A DNA stretch of 10,253 nt, taken from JBAXAM01 sp037142515 (GTDB taxonomy: Bacteria > Pseudomonadota > Gammaproteobacteria > UBA9339). The stretch lies in contig JBAXAM010000037.1 in NCBI GenBank assembly GCA_037142515.1, positions 1 through 10,253 on the forward strand, written 5' to 3'. Below are positions 1 through 5,732 of the stretch, piece after piece (positions within the stretch are counted from its first letter, which is position 1; every line of letters begins with the position of its first letter). The notes beneath the pieces were generated by a model. The model made no database searches, had not been told where the DNA came from, and saw only the letters and a program-made list of their open reading frames with translations. The position numbers were made by a program, and so were the translations under genes.

Positions 1-21
1 GCCTGCCTTGCCTATTACTAC

Positions 22-396
22 TTAATTAGTCTCATATGTGTTTGGACTTTTACAGCCCGCTTTTACTAATTTATCAAAAGACGTTGGAAAACAAATGGAT
101 ACAAAAAGCACAAAGATACCAGCAGCAAAAATTGGTATTAACCTAGTGTTAATCGTAGTTTTTTGTAGCGCAAAAATAAACATAGCTAATTGCATTATTA
201 GAGCAATACAGAAAACGTATAACCCAGACAGCGCAGCGAGATATATAAAAAACGTTGCCGGTTGTTGAAAGTATGGTTTTGATGAGATACATGACAACTC
301 AAGACGGTTTTGAATTATTATAATGAAACCAAATAGCATACTACCAATAACTAACCGGAAAAAAGAAAACTCTTTAAGCGCTTTGTTTTCTATCAT
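22..396 (-). CDS. Small multi-pass membrane protein, unrecognised
   Basis: I do not recognise this 124-residue protein. Three hydrophobic stretches are visible, at about residues 11-29, 47-79 (long enough for one or two helices) and 86-104, so it probably sits in the inner membrane. The N-terminus is short and charged, and the C-terminal tail is polar. Four cysteines (about 36, 63, 102 and 115) are spread out and form no metal-binding motif. The ATG at 394-396 follows a GGATGG-like ribosome site at a suitable distance, which supports this start. The opposite strand also reads open for part of this stretch, but the translation there looks like a shadow. The gene has no close partner: the next plus-strand gene begins nearly 500 bp away. 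It could be a real orphan membrane gene or a decayed remnant; I favour a real hypothetical gene with moderate confidence. Confidence 0.5.
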   Translation of the reverse strand: MIENKALKEFSFFRLVIGSMLFGFIIIIQNRLELSCISSKPYFQQPATFFIYLAALSGLYVFCIALIMQLAMFIFALQKTTINTRLIPIFAAGIFVLFVSICFPTSFDKLVKAGCKSPNTYETN

Positions 397-589
397 TTTA
401 CCATCCGTATCGCTTGCGTTATTACGAGAAGTACATCCATCAATTCTACAATATCCATCTCAAAAAACTCGTAATATAAATCTGGTTGTTTATGTTTTAA
501 AAAATGACAATTTGCATTGTAAGATTCTAATAATTGCATACAATAACATTGTTATTTTAGAAGTGGAATAGTGAGATATTAAAAAAAAC

Positions 590-709
590 CTTTTTATAAA
601 GTTTTGAAATAAAAACGCTGGAAAAACCAATATGACTTTTGCTAAAAAAATAATAGGCAATCTTAGCTTGAGTTTGACTTGCTTTGACTGCCAATAAGCA
701 GCAAACACC
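590..709 (-). repeat. Dispersed repeat, copy A
   Basis: This block resembles 1660-1777 in the same orientation. A gapless 58-bp core (652-709 against 1720-1777) matches at about 41 positions by hand count, and both copies also share AATATGACTTTT and TTGAAATA to the left of the core. The similarity stops at 709 / 1777. Read on the minus strand, both copies give related peptides in more than one frame, but copy B has stops, so coding is unlikely. It may be the end of a mobile element or a nonautonomous repeat. Confidence 0.6.
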
Positions 710-749
710 TCCTTTTTTAACTTTTGGTGGTGTATGCTATTACCAAAAT

Positions 750-792
750 CGGTCAACTGACGTGTTATTTATATCGGTCATATCACGTGTTA
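750..792. repeat. Imperfect direct repeats, 25-bp period
   Basis: Two 18-bp units start at 750 and 775. Both have the form CGGTCA followed by a variable centre and then ACGTGTTA or GACGTGTTA, and they differ at about four positions. They lie about 90 bp upstream of the 880 gene and just outside repeat copy A. Their spacing and place would suit protein-binding sites or the end of an insertion element; the sequence does not decide which. Confidence 0.5.
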
Positions 793-837
793 GTGACATT
801 TTTACCGAGTTGCTGTTTCCATCTCCCGAAATCTAAG

Positions 838-843
838 TATAAT
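838..843 (+). promoter_or_regulatory. Candidate -10 box for the 880 gene
   Basis: A perfect TATAAT lies 36 bp before the ATG at 880. No good -35 hexamer is found at 16-18 bp upstream, so only the -10 element is supported. The ribosome site before the ATG is also weak (GTGGCG-like). Confidence 0.35.
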
Positions 844-879
844 GACTTTAAATTTTATAAACATGTGGCGTATTAAAAA

Positions 880-1470
880 ATGTCAGCAATAGAACAGCAA
901 ATTACTGAAATTCAAGTTGGACTCAGCGAATATAAGAGTAATATTAATTTGGTAGGAATCTTTAGGCTCCTTTTTGCTAGTGCGACACCGACATCAAAGG
1001 AGCTTAAAGAGGAACATAGGTTAATTAACTGGTTAATGCAATACGACAGTTTAACTCTTGCTTACGTTCTAAACAATCTAAATTACGATAGCAAAAAGCT
1101 CGGTAAATCTATGGTGAGCAGTATAGGTATTTTGCCATTACTAATTGCAACTATTTTTACTGCTCTGTTTGTTTATTGCAATTATTCATTATTTGCCACA
1201 TACAAATTAGCTATATTGTCTTGCTCGTTTGTGGCTATGTTAATTATGATAACTGCGGAATTGTTTAACTGTATTTTAGTAGGTAAAAACAAAAAATGTA
1301 TATATCTAGTTGAAGTGGCTATTAAGCTTAAAGAAGGAAACATAAGTAAAAATGAGGTGCAATCATTGTTTAGCTCGGCAGAAAACATAATGTCCGTGTT
1401 TAGAGCCAATAATGTTAAAGACCCACTCCGATTGGTAAAAAAGGCTATTGAAGAAAAGAATAAAGCATGA
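880..1470 (+). CDS. Two-helix membrane protein, unrecognised
   Basis: I do not recognise this 196-residue protein. It has a soluble, charged N-terminal part of about 75 residues, then two hydrophobic segments at about residues 81-101 and 108-134 separated by a short loop, then a charged, probably helical tail of about 60 residues rich in Lys and Glu. This layout suggests a hairpin membrane anchor with both ends on the cytoplasmic side; topology is inferred from hydrophobicity and nearby lysines (GKNKK after the second segment). A TATAAT box lies at 838-843. The gene stands alone and is flanked by the two copies of the dispersed repeat, so it may have moved with them or simply sit between two decayed elements. 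Its length, a continuous frame and the clear membrane pattern make a real gene likely. Confidence 0.7.
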   Translation: MSAIEQQITEIQVGLSEYKSNINLVGIFRLLFASATPTSKELKEEHRLINWLMQYDSLTLAYVLNNLNYDSKKLGKSMVSSIGILPLLIATIFTALFVYCNYSLFATYKLAILSCSFVAMLIMITAELFNCILVGKNKKCIYLVEVAIKLKEGNISKNEVQSLFSSAENIMSVFRANNVKDPLRLVKKAIEEKNKA

Positions 1471-1492
1471 TAATTATAATAGAAAAACCGCT

Positions 1493-1516
1493 GCTGGAGA
1501 AAGTATCTTAGCCAGC
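1493..1516 (+). terminator. Weak hairpin after the 880 gene
   Basis: GCTGG at 1493-1497 can pair with CCAGC at 1512-1516 across a 14-nt loop, followed by GTTTAGTTTATTTG. The stem is short, the loop long and the T-tract broken, so this is at best a weak terminator for the gene ending at 1470. Confidence 0.25.
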
Positions 1517-1659
1517 GTTTAGTTTATTTGTGATACTGGATTACTGTCCGAAAAGTGTGATTTTTGAATTTCTTGTTGCTACCAATAGCAAGAGTAACAA
1601 ATAGGATTTATCAATTTTAAAATTGTAGGCAGCTACGCCTGGTAAAAGTTTTTTGAAGA

Positions 1660-1777
1660 CTTTTAAGATTGAAATATCGTAAATGCAAATATGACTTTTT
1701 TAAAAAAACAGATAAAAATGATAGGCAATCTTACTGTAAATTTAATCTGTTTTGCTATCCAATAACAAGCACACACC
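1660..1777 (-). repeat. Dispersed repeat, copy B, abutting the broken transposase
   Basis: This is the second copy of the repeat at 590-709, in the same orientation, at about 70 percent identity over the 58-bp core. Its right edge at about 1777 falls where the transposase reading frame stops matching its family, so the junction between repeat and transposase lies near 1778. The last 12 or so codons of the transposase frame are read from the repeat. Confidence 0.6.
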
Positions 1778-2626
1778 GGCGTGGCGCCAGAATAGATCAA
1801 TACTGAGAAACTTAATAAAACAACTCTCACCACATACCGGACTTTTTTCAGATTGAAATTCAAAATCATTAAAAAGAGTTTTTAGCTTTATTTTGCTACC
1901 ATACTTTAAGGGACGTCCTCGGCCTGATTTTTTATCAGTTGCAGCTTGGTAATACGCTACTGCATTAGATTTTACGCGACTAATAAGATGGTTATCACCT
2001 TCCAGCAACCCATGAATGACCTTCGATGCAGCATAATATGCATCTGCAACAAAATAAAAATTGCCAGGCAATGAAATGCATTTGAGCAAAGTAAGCATTT
2101 TATCCAATAAAGTATGGCGGGTTCGATTAGAAAATACTACGCCCTCATGGATACGGCAAACTAAAGGCACAGCAAATGCTGTTGCTAAAGCTCCAACCAA
2201 AAGACAAACAGCTTGGCAAGAATGTCCCATAATATATTCTGCCTTAGAGTTTGAGTCTGATTCTTGGTGCAAGCATTTAACACCAGGCATTTTCTTACCT
2301 TCCTTTGCAATTTTAATTCCATCGCCGATAAGCACAAAACGGTTATTTATTACAATGGGCTTTGGAAAAATCCTGAGAGCCAAACCAACCCATAAACTTA
2401 GCAATATATCCAGATCAAGCGCTGGGCTGTGCAAAAAATCTAGTATGCGATCATAGCATATTGGTGCCAAACCAAACATTCGTATAATTGAGGTCACGCC
2501 ATCATGATCACCGTAACGCATCATCATAGACATCAATATGATGCACATCCACAAAAAGGTTTTGTTACGACTGCAAGCTGGTTTCAGCTCTAAAATATTA
2601 TGATACAGAGATTGCCACAATTCCAT
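1742..2626 (-). pseudogene. IS4-type DDE transposase, C-terminally truncated
   Basis: This 294-residue frame encodes the N-terminal two thirds of a DDE transposase of the IS4-like type often found beside DUF6788 genes; intact members are, from memory, about 430-460 residues. Visible landmarks are IGDGIKIAKEGKKMPG with the first catalytic Asp (D102), then KCLHQESDSNSKAEY, then FVADAYYA with the second Asp (D195), then SRVKSNAVAYY and a GRGRP linker. The family then continues through a SPVYGE...DLLWRP-like block, present here as SPVCGE...DLFWRHAG. The expected segment with the catalytic Glu (YG-RFKIE--FKQ) is missing. Instead the frame enters repeat copy B and stops; AYHF, reminiscent of the family's AYHFW, appears in frame just after the stop. 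The start ATG at 2624-2626 has a GAGG ribosome site. The enzyme should be inactive. Confidence 0.85.
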
Positions 2627-2653
2627 ATTTTACCTCGAATAAAGTTAATATTA

Positions 2654-2681
2654 TACCGGTAGCATTATGAGGCTATCGGTA
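2654..2681. promoter_or_regulatory. Inverted repeat over the transposase -10 box, likely operator
   Basis: TACCGGTAGC (2654-2663) and GCTATCGGTA (2672-2681) are inverted copies with 9 of 10 positions matching, separated by 8 bp. The spacer holds the -10 hexamer of the transposase promoter. A dimeric protein bound here would block that promoter and could also affect the divergent DUF6788 gene. Which protein binds is unknown; DUF6788 itself is one candidate. Confidence 0.5.
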
Positions 2682-2692
2682 AAGAATGGCAA
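2664..2692 (-). promoter_or_regulatory. Sigma70-type promoter of the transposase
   Basis: On the minus strand TTGCCA (2687-2692) is separated by exactly 17 bp from CATAAT (2664-2669). Each hexamer is one base from consensus. The start codon lies about 37 bp further on, behind a GAGG ribosome site. This is the best -35/-10 pair in the window. Confidence 0.6.
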
Positions 2693-2721
2693 GAAAAAAT
2701 ATATTGTGGTATCATTAGAAA

Positions 2722-3069
2722 ATGGAAAGCATAAAGGCGCTTGAAAAAGAAATTGCTAGTATTAAAAACAAGCTTATGGGTTTAGGAGATATGCACCCAG
2801 GAAGCCTAACCAAGCAATATAATGTTTGTGGAAATCCTAACTGCCAGTGCAAAGACAAACATAACCCTAAAAAGCATGGTCCATATTATCAGATCAGTTT
2901 TGTACATAACAAAAAAAGCACCTCTCGTTTTGTAAAGAAAGAGTTATTGCCAGAAACTAAACGTCAGATCGCTAATTATCAAAAATTTAAGCAGTTGGTT
3001 GAAGAATGGAAAATTGCGGCTACAAAATTATCTCAATTGAGACTGGCGGAAATAAGTAGGCTCAAATAG
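2722..3069 (+). CDS. DUF6788-family protein, transposase partner
   Basis: This 115-residue protein matches the DUF6788 pattern: an N-terminal helix, then PGSLTKQYN, then a cysteine cluster CGNPNCQC (C36, C41, C43) leading into a HGPYY block (H52-Y56), and a charged helical C-terminal half. The Cys/His cluster could bind zinc; that is inferred from spacing. The family has no settled function that I know of, but it commonly sits beside DDE transposases. Here it is divergent from such a transposase across a 95-bp gap with an operator-like inverted repeat, which suggests a regulatory or accessory role in transposition. The ATG at 2722 has no strong ribosome site. The frame is complete, unlike its transposase neighbour. 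Confidence 0.75.
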   Translation: MESIKALEKEIASIKNKLMGLGDMHPGSLTKQYNVCGNPNCQCKDKHNPKKHGPYYQISFVHNKKSTSRFVKKELLPETKRQIANYQKFKQLVEEWKIAATKLSQLRLAEISRLK

Positions 3070-3155
3070 GAAAAAAAGAATTAGTAATAAATTGTTTTTG
3101 TGTCAAAATAGGGGTGAGAATTCGGTACTCTCAAGTTGTACCAAAATAAATTTTT

Positions 3156-3599
3156 ATGCAAAAATGTAAATCAAGATTAATTATAGTAGATGATAACAAA
3201 AAAGTTTTGTTGTTTAATTTTGTTTATACAGACGGAGATTCTTATTGGGTGTTGCCTGGCGGATCAGTAGAAGCAGATGAGACCTTTGAACAAGCTGCAA
3301 TGCGAGAACTTTATGAGGAGACCGGGTGGTCTGATATAAGTATTATTAGAAAGCCTATTTGGCAGCAAGAGGTAATGCTGCATGCATCAAATGATGCTAA
3401 AGATATGACTAAAGAGTGTTTTTTTGCTGCCAAGGTGCCATCTAATTTAACAATTTCTTGTGATAATTGGACTGCATATGAGCGCCAAGTAATTGTTGGT
3501 TATAAGTGGTGGTCAGCTGATGAATTAATAGCAACCAGTGAAAAAGTTTTTCCAGATAATTTGCTTAGTTTAATTGAAATTGTGCAACAAATAACATAG
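3156..3599 (+). CDS. Nudix hydrolase
   Basis: This 147-residue protein has a perfect Nudix box: G36, E42, then R50-E51, L52, E54-E55, G57 and W58 in the GX5EX7REUXEEXGU pattern, preceded by WVLPGG. Such enzymes cleave nucleoside diphosphates linked to another moiety, using divalent metal held by the box glutamates. Length and layout are those of a single-domain cytoplasmic Nudix protein with an early beta strand (SRLIIVDDNKKVLLF). The substrate cannot be told from sequence. The HD-domain gene starts 16 bp downstream, so the two probably formed an operon. An HD phosphohydrolase and a Nudix enzyme side by side hint at nucleotide metabolism or clean-up, but this is inference. Confidence 0.9.
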   Translation: MQKCKSRLIIVDDNKKVLLFNFVYTDGDSYWVLPGGSVEADETFEQAAMRELYEETGWSDISIIRKPIWQQEVMLHASNDAKDMTKECFFAAKVPSNLTISCDNWTAYERQVIVGYKWWSADELIATSEKVFPDNLLSLIEIVQQIT

Positions 3600-3615
3600 A
3601 AATTGGTAAATAAGT

Positions 3616-3939
3616 GTGAATAAAAATTTTAATTTTCATGGTTGCAACACCGATTTACAAAATATACCGATCGAGGAAAGGCTTAAAAGTTTAAGTCCCT
3701 GTATATTTGCCAGATGGAATAACACAAAAAGTATCATTTTTAGTGAGTTAAGAACAAGATATAATGCTGCTTATCCAGATACAGCCGCTGATCCAGCTTT
3801 GCATTCAATACAGTGCATTAATTTTATAACTCGTATATTAAACCAAGATCATATTTTGTCAGCTACAGAGTTGTTTTTATTATTATTTGCGTTGTGTATT
3901 CATGATATCGGTATGGTTTCTGAAAGGAAGCGTAATTAA
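3616..3939 (+). pseudogene. HD-domain protein, truncated by an insertion sequence
   Basis: The start is a GTG at 3616, 16 bp after the Nudix gene. Only about 103 native codons remain; the last few residues (RKRN) are read from the terminal repeat of the insertion sequence starting at 3926. What is left shows DPALHSIQ with a possible first metal-binding His (H63), and TELFLLLFALCIHDIGM with the His-Asp pair H96-D97. The ELFxLLxAxxxHDIGM pattern resembles larger HD domains of the HD-CE kind; I am fairly sure of HD and unsure of the subfamily. Metal-dependent phosphohydrolase activity is the usual role of HD proteins. The fragment ends right after the HD pair, so later metal ligands are gone and the product is probably inactive. 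No convincing continuation is seen after 5377. Confidence 0.75.
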
Positions 3940-3948
3940 AAGATGACA
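3926..3948 (+). repeat. Left terminal inverted repeat of the ISKra4-like element
   Basis: The 23 bp beginning GGAAGCGTAATTAAAA and ending GATGACA are an exact reverse complement of 5355-5377. The match stops on both sides. The stop codon of the truncated HD gene is inside it. Confidence 0.9.
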
Positions 3949-3957
3949 CACCGCTTC

Positions 3958-5298
3958 TTAAGCAGCCTTTACAAATGCATCATTAATAGCGCCTAGCCAA
4001 CGTTTTTCCCATAGGCCATTTTTGATCGCCACTCTTATTTGCAACACATTGTGGGCCCCTTCTCTAGACCATGTTGCCTTCCTATTATTTTTACAGCGGC
4101 TATTAACTAAATCTTCTACTGTTGATTCTACTAGTTGGCTTGTAAAAACCAAACCTAAGTTTTTTCTTTCTTCATAATTTACTAGCCCTGTATGATTACC
4201 CTTAATAAAATCATACAGCTTCTTAACATTATTACGCGCCACTGGATCAGACAAATACGATATTATCTCTTCAAAGCGATTTAATGCTTTTAATTTTTTC
4301 CCATGCCAGATACACCATTTTATTTTTTCTAACTTCTCTTTTTCTTCCTCGCTCAAGTTAGCCATGGCATTTTGAAATTTCATCCCTATATGAAACCAAT
4401 CCAATATCTTCAGAATAGAGCCGCTTTCTGTTCGAAGTAATTCAATAGCATTCCAACGATTCTTCGCGCCGTCACAAAGTACCGTAACTTCTGTTTTATC
4501 GTATAGGCCCTCACGCTTGGTAATAGATAGAATAGATTTTTTTATGACCTTTTGGTCATCCGCTTTTGCTGATGCGGCATAGTGCTTTTGTACTATTTGG
4601 TGCGTACCGTCTTTTTTTTGTGTTAAGCTCTCAGGCCTATATACCACTGCCAGTAAAGCCTCAAAACTTCTTTTTTTCGGATCATTATCTGGTATATGTG
4701 CGCCATCAACTTGGACAATCAATTTTTCTGCTTTAGAAAAGATATTTGGTGCTATATCACAATTAAATTTCTCTATTTTTTCTCCAACAGAATTAATTAA
4801 AACACTAAGTTTTACGTGATTATTTATCGCTCTGGTTTTGGTAGTCAATAATTCCAGATTCTTTTCCCCATTACGATAGCTATGCAGTGAGCCCATTTCT
4901 ATTTGTAGCTTAGCTAAATCTGGGTGTGTTGATGTACCAAACAATGATTTGATACTCGGGATGCTACGCCATTTACATTTTGGACAAACCAATCTTTGTA
5001 TTGGAAGCTTATGATCGCTAAACACAGCATGGAAATCTGAATTTTCGCAACCTTGTTTAGACAGTTTTTTCCCACAATTTGGGCAATAAGTTATATCTTC
5101 TCTTATCAATGGGCACTGCTCTTGTAATAAATAGTTTTGAATTTTTGATAACAATTCGATTTGTTCAGAATGGCGAAGGCCAAGTTCTAATATGTTGCCC
5201 GGTTTTTTGACTTTATGTTTTTCAATAACTTCTTTCTTGACAACCTTGCCTGTTTCTTTGCATACCGTTTCTAGGATGATACGTATTTCTGAATTCAT
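3958..5298 (-). CDS. ISKra4-like DDE transposase
   Basis: From the ATG at 5298 the protein has 446 residues. The frame stays open to a GTG at 5340, but the ATG has a GGAG ribosome site six bases upstream and the GTG has none, so I chose the ATG. The N-terminal third carries a zinc ribbon, CPNCGKK (C72, C75) and CPKCKWRS (C105, C108). The catalytic core shows VDGAH with D198, LCDGAKNRW with D276, DWFHIGMKF, and a C-terminal SQLVESTVEDLVN block with the probable Glu (E391), followed by KATWSREGAHNVLQIR, a conserved feature near the end of this transposase class. All three catalytic residues are present and the frame is intact, so the element may be active. It cuts and joins its own ends, here the 23-bp inverted repeats. 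Confidence 0.85.
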   Translation of the reverse strand: MNSEIRIILETVCKETGKVVKKEVIEKHKVKKPGNILELGLRHSEQIELLSKIQNYLLQEQCPLIREDITYCPNCGKKLSKQGCENSDFHAVFSDHKLPIQRLVCPKCKWRSIPSIKSLFGTSTHPDLAKLQIEMGSLHSYRNGEKNLELLTTKTRAINNHVKLSVLINSVGEKIEKFNCDIAPNIFSKAEKLIVQVDGAHIPDNDPKKRSFEALLAVVYRPESLTQKKDGTHQIVQKHYAASAKADDQKVIKKSILSITKREGLYDKTEVTVLCDGAKNRWNAIELLRTESGSILKILDWFHIGMKFQNAMANLSEEEKEKLEKIKWCIWHGKKLKALNRFEEIISYLSDPVARNNVKKLYDFIKGNHTGLVNYEERKNLGLVFTSQLVESTVEDLVNSRCKNNRKATWSREGAHNVLQIRVAIKNGLWEKRWLGAINDAFVKAA

Positions 5299-5354
5299 GA
5301 AAATCTCCATTGGGTTTTTGACCTTCGTGAAGCTTAACACAGAAACAGCTAATT

Positions 5355-5377
5355 TGTCATCTTTTAATTACGCTTCC
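5355..5377 (-). repeat. Right terminal inverted repeat of the ISKra4-like element
   Basis: These 23 bp, from TGTCATC to CGCTTCC, are the exact reverse complement of 3926-3948. They lie 57 bp upstream of the chosen transposase start. Confidence 0.9.
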
Positions 5378-5426
5378 AGAACACTTGAGATAAGTCAGAT
5401 AATTACGAAAAAAAACAATTAAATCA

Positions 5427-5473
5427 TGGAGCTGGCGATGGGATTCGAACCCGCGACCTGCTGATTACAAATC
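5427..5473 (-). other. tRNA-Thr(UGU) 3' half, probable attachment site
   Basis: Read on the minus strand this is the 3' half of a tRNA-Thr gene: anticodon loop TTTGTAA (anticodon UGU), the 3' strand of the anticodon stem (TCAGC), AGGTCG, the T-loop GGGTTCGAATCCC, the acceptor strand CGCCAGC, a T discriminator and CCA. The match breaks in the 5' strand of the anticodon stem: GCTGA is expected but CGAGA is found. No D-arm or 5' acceptor strand follows, so this is not a functional tRNA. A T-rich run comes after the CCA end. Such 3' fragments are left by integrases that insert into tRNA genes. From the orientation, the island lies to the right and the reconstituted tRNA should be at its right end, outside the window. 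Confidence 0.8.
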
Positions 5474-5556
5474 TCGTGGTATACCCATTTTCCCTGATTA
5501 CCAATCTTTAACAAACCTTTACACCGCTTGATAAACCCTATAAACTAAGCTTAATA

Positions 5557-5625
5557 AAGCTACCTTAAAATTCATCAAACTTAATACTTATGGTAGCTCA
5601 TAGGTAGCTCTGTGTCAAGAGCTAC
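5557..5625. repeat. Cluster of four GGTAGCT sites
   Basis: GGTAGCTC occurs directly at 5592-5599 and again 11 bp later at 5603-5610, about one helical turn. Inverted copies lie at 5557-5564 (AAGCTACC) and 5618-5625 (AGAGCTAC). The cluster is about 85-150 bp inside the tRNA fragment, a normal place for integrase arm or excisionase sites. The last two copies also form the terminator hairpin. Confidence 0.5.
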
Positions 5626-5631
5626 TTTTTT
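5604..5631 (+). terminator. Rho-independent terminator
   Basis: GTAGCTCT (5604-5611) and AGAGCTAC (5618-5625) form a perfect 8-bp stem with a 6-nt loop, followed directly by six T residues. It would stop plus-strand transcription entering from the left, isolating the island's operon from outside transcription. No annotated gene immediately upstream needs it. Confidence 0.65.
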
Positions 5632-5637
5632 ACGGTG

Positions 5638-5666
5638 TTGTGGGTTATGTGGCTTATTGCTATAAT
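5638..5666 (+). promoter_or_regulatory. Extended -10 promoter of the RhuM gene
   Basis: TGCTATAAT (5658-5666) is a perfect extended -10 element. TTGTGG at 5638-5643 is a weak -35 at 17-bp spacing. Transcription would begin near 5673, leaving a 60-nt leader before the ATG at 5733, which has a GTGAGG ribosome site at 5723-5728. The promoter starts right after the terminator and could drive the four downstream genes. Confidence 0.6.
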
Positions 5667-5732
5667 CCCATTGGATACGGGTGGTTTTTCGCAGCAAAAC
5701 ATAATGTTAGATTTATTTTTTAGTGAGGTTCT

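Larger units (their letters stand above)
397..879. other. Gene-poor stretch with a dispersed repeat and a tandem repeat
   Basis: No convincing gene is visible in these 480 bp. The stretch holds copy A of a dispersed repeat (590-709), a pair of imperfect direct repeats (750-792) and a TATAAT box at 838-843 ahead of the next gene. The short open frames here lack good ribosome sites, and one of them (minus strand, up to 756) owes its length to the repeat. Confidence 0.6.
1778..3069. mobile_element. Remnant of an IS4-type element with DUF6788
   Basis: The broken transposase and the divergent DUF6788 gene together form the recognisable part of an insertion element. I looked for terminal inverted repeats left of 1780 and right of 3069 and found none that convince. 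The left side is replaced by repeat copy B. The outer limits given are those of the coding parts only, so the true ends are uncertain. Confidence 0.5.
3926..5377 (-). mobile_element. ISKra4-like insertion sequence, complete
   Basis: The element is about 1452 bp, bounded by perfect 23-bp terminal inverted repeats and holding a single full-length transposase gene read leftwards. It interrupts the HD-domain gene. No target-site duplication is apparent: the left flank ends TTTCTGAAA and the right flank begins AGAACACTT. That points to a deletion or recombination next to the element after it landed. Confidence 0.85.
5378..5732. other. Gene-free stretch from the IS end to rhuM
   Basis: No gene is visible. 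The stretch holds the tRNA-Thr 3' half (5427-5473), four GGTAGCT-type sites (5557-5625), a hairpin terminator (5604-5631) and the promoter of the RhuM gene. It looks like the attachment region of the island on its right. Confidence 0.7.

Noticed and set aside
38..571. Plus-strand open frames opposite and beyond the first membrane gene
   Set aside because: No good ribosome sites, no recognisable motifs, and the first mirrors a minus-strand frame with a clear membrane pattern.
490..756. Minus-strand open frame of 88 codons
   Set aside because: Its similarity to a frame at 1663-1869 is explained by the dispersed repeat; the second copy has stops in the parallel frame and neither has a convincing start context.
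1663..1869. Minus-strand open frame considered as a frameshifted end of the transposase
   Set aside because: It does not resemble the expected C-terminal transposase segment; the in-frame reading keeps family features up to the repeat junction, so truncation explains it better than a frameshift.
2061..2456. Plus-strand frame of 131 codons
   Set aside because: It is antisense to the conserved transposase core, which shows the family motifs.
1540..3135. Terminal inverted repeats for the IS4-type element (GTCCGAAAAGTGTGA on the left, GTGAGAATTCGGTAC on the right)
   Set aside because: Only a few central bases agree, too few for a real pair of ends.
5299..5340. Longer N-terminus of the ISKra4-like transposase from a GTG
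   Set aside because: No ribosome site precedes the GTG, while the ATG at 5298 has a well-spaced GGAG.
5427..5500. A functional tRNA gene
   Set aside because: Only the 3' half is present; the 5' anticodon-stem strand does not pair and no D-arm or 5' acceptor strand is found.
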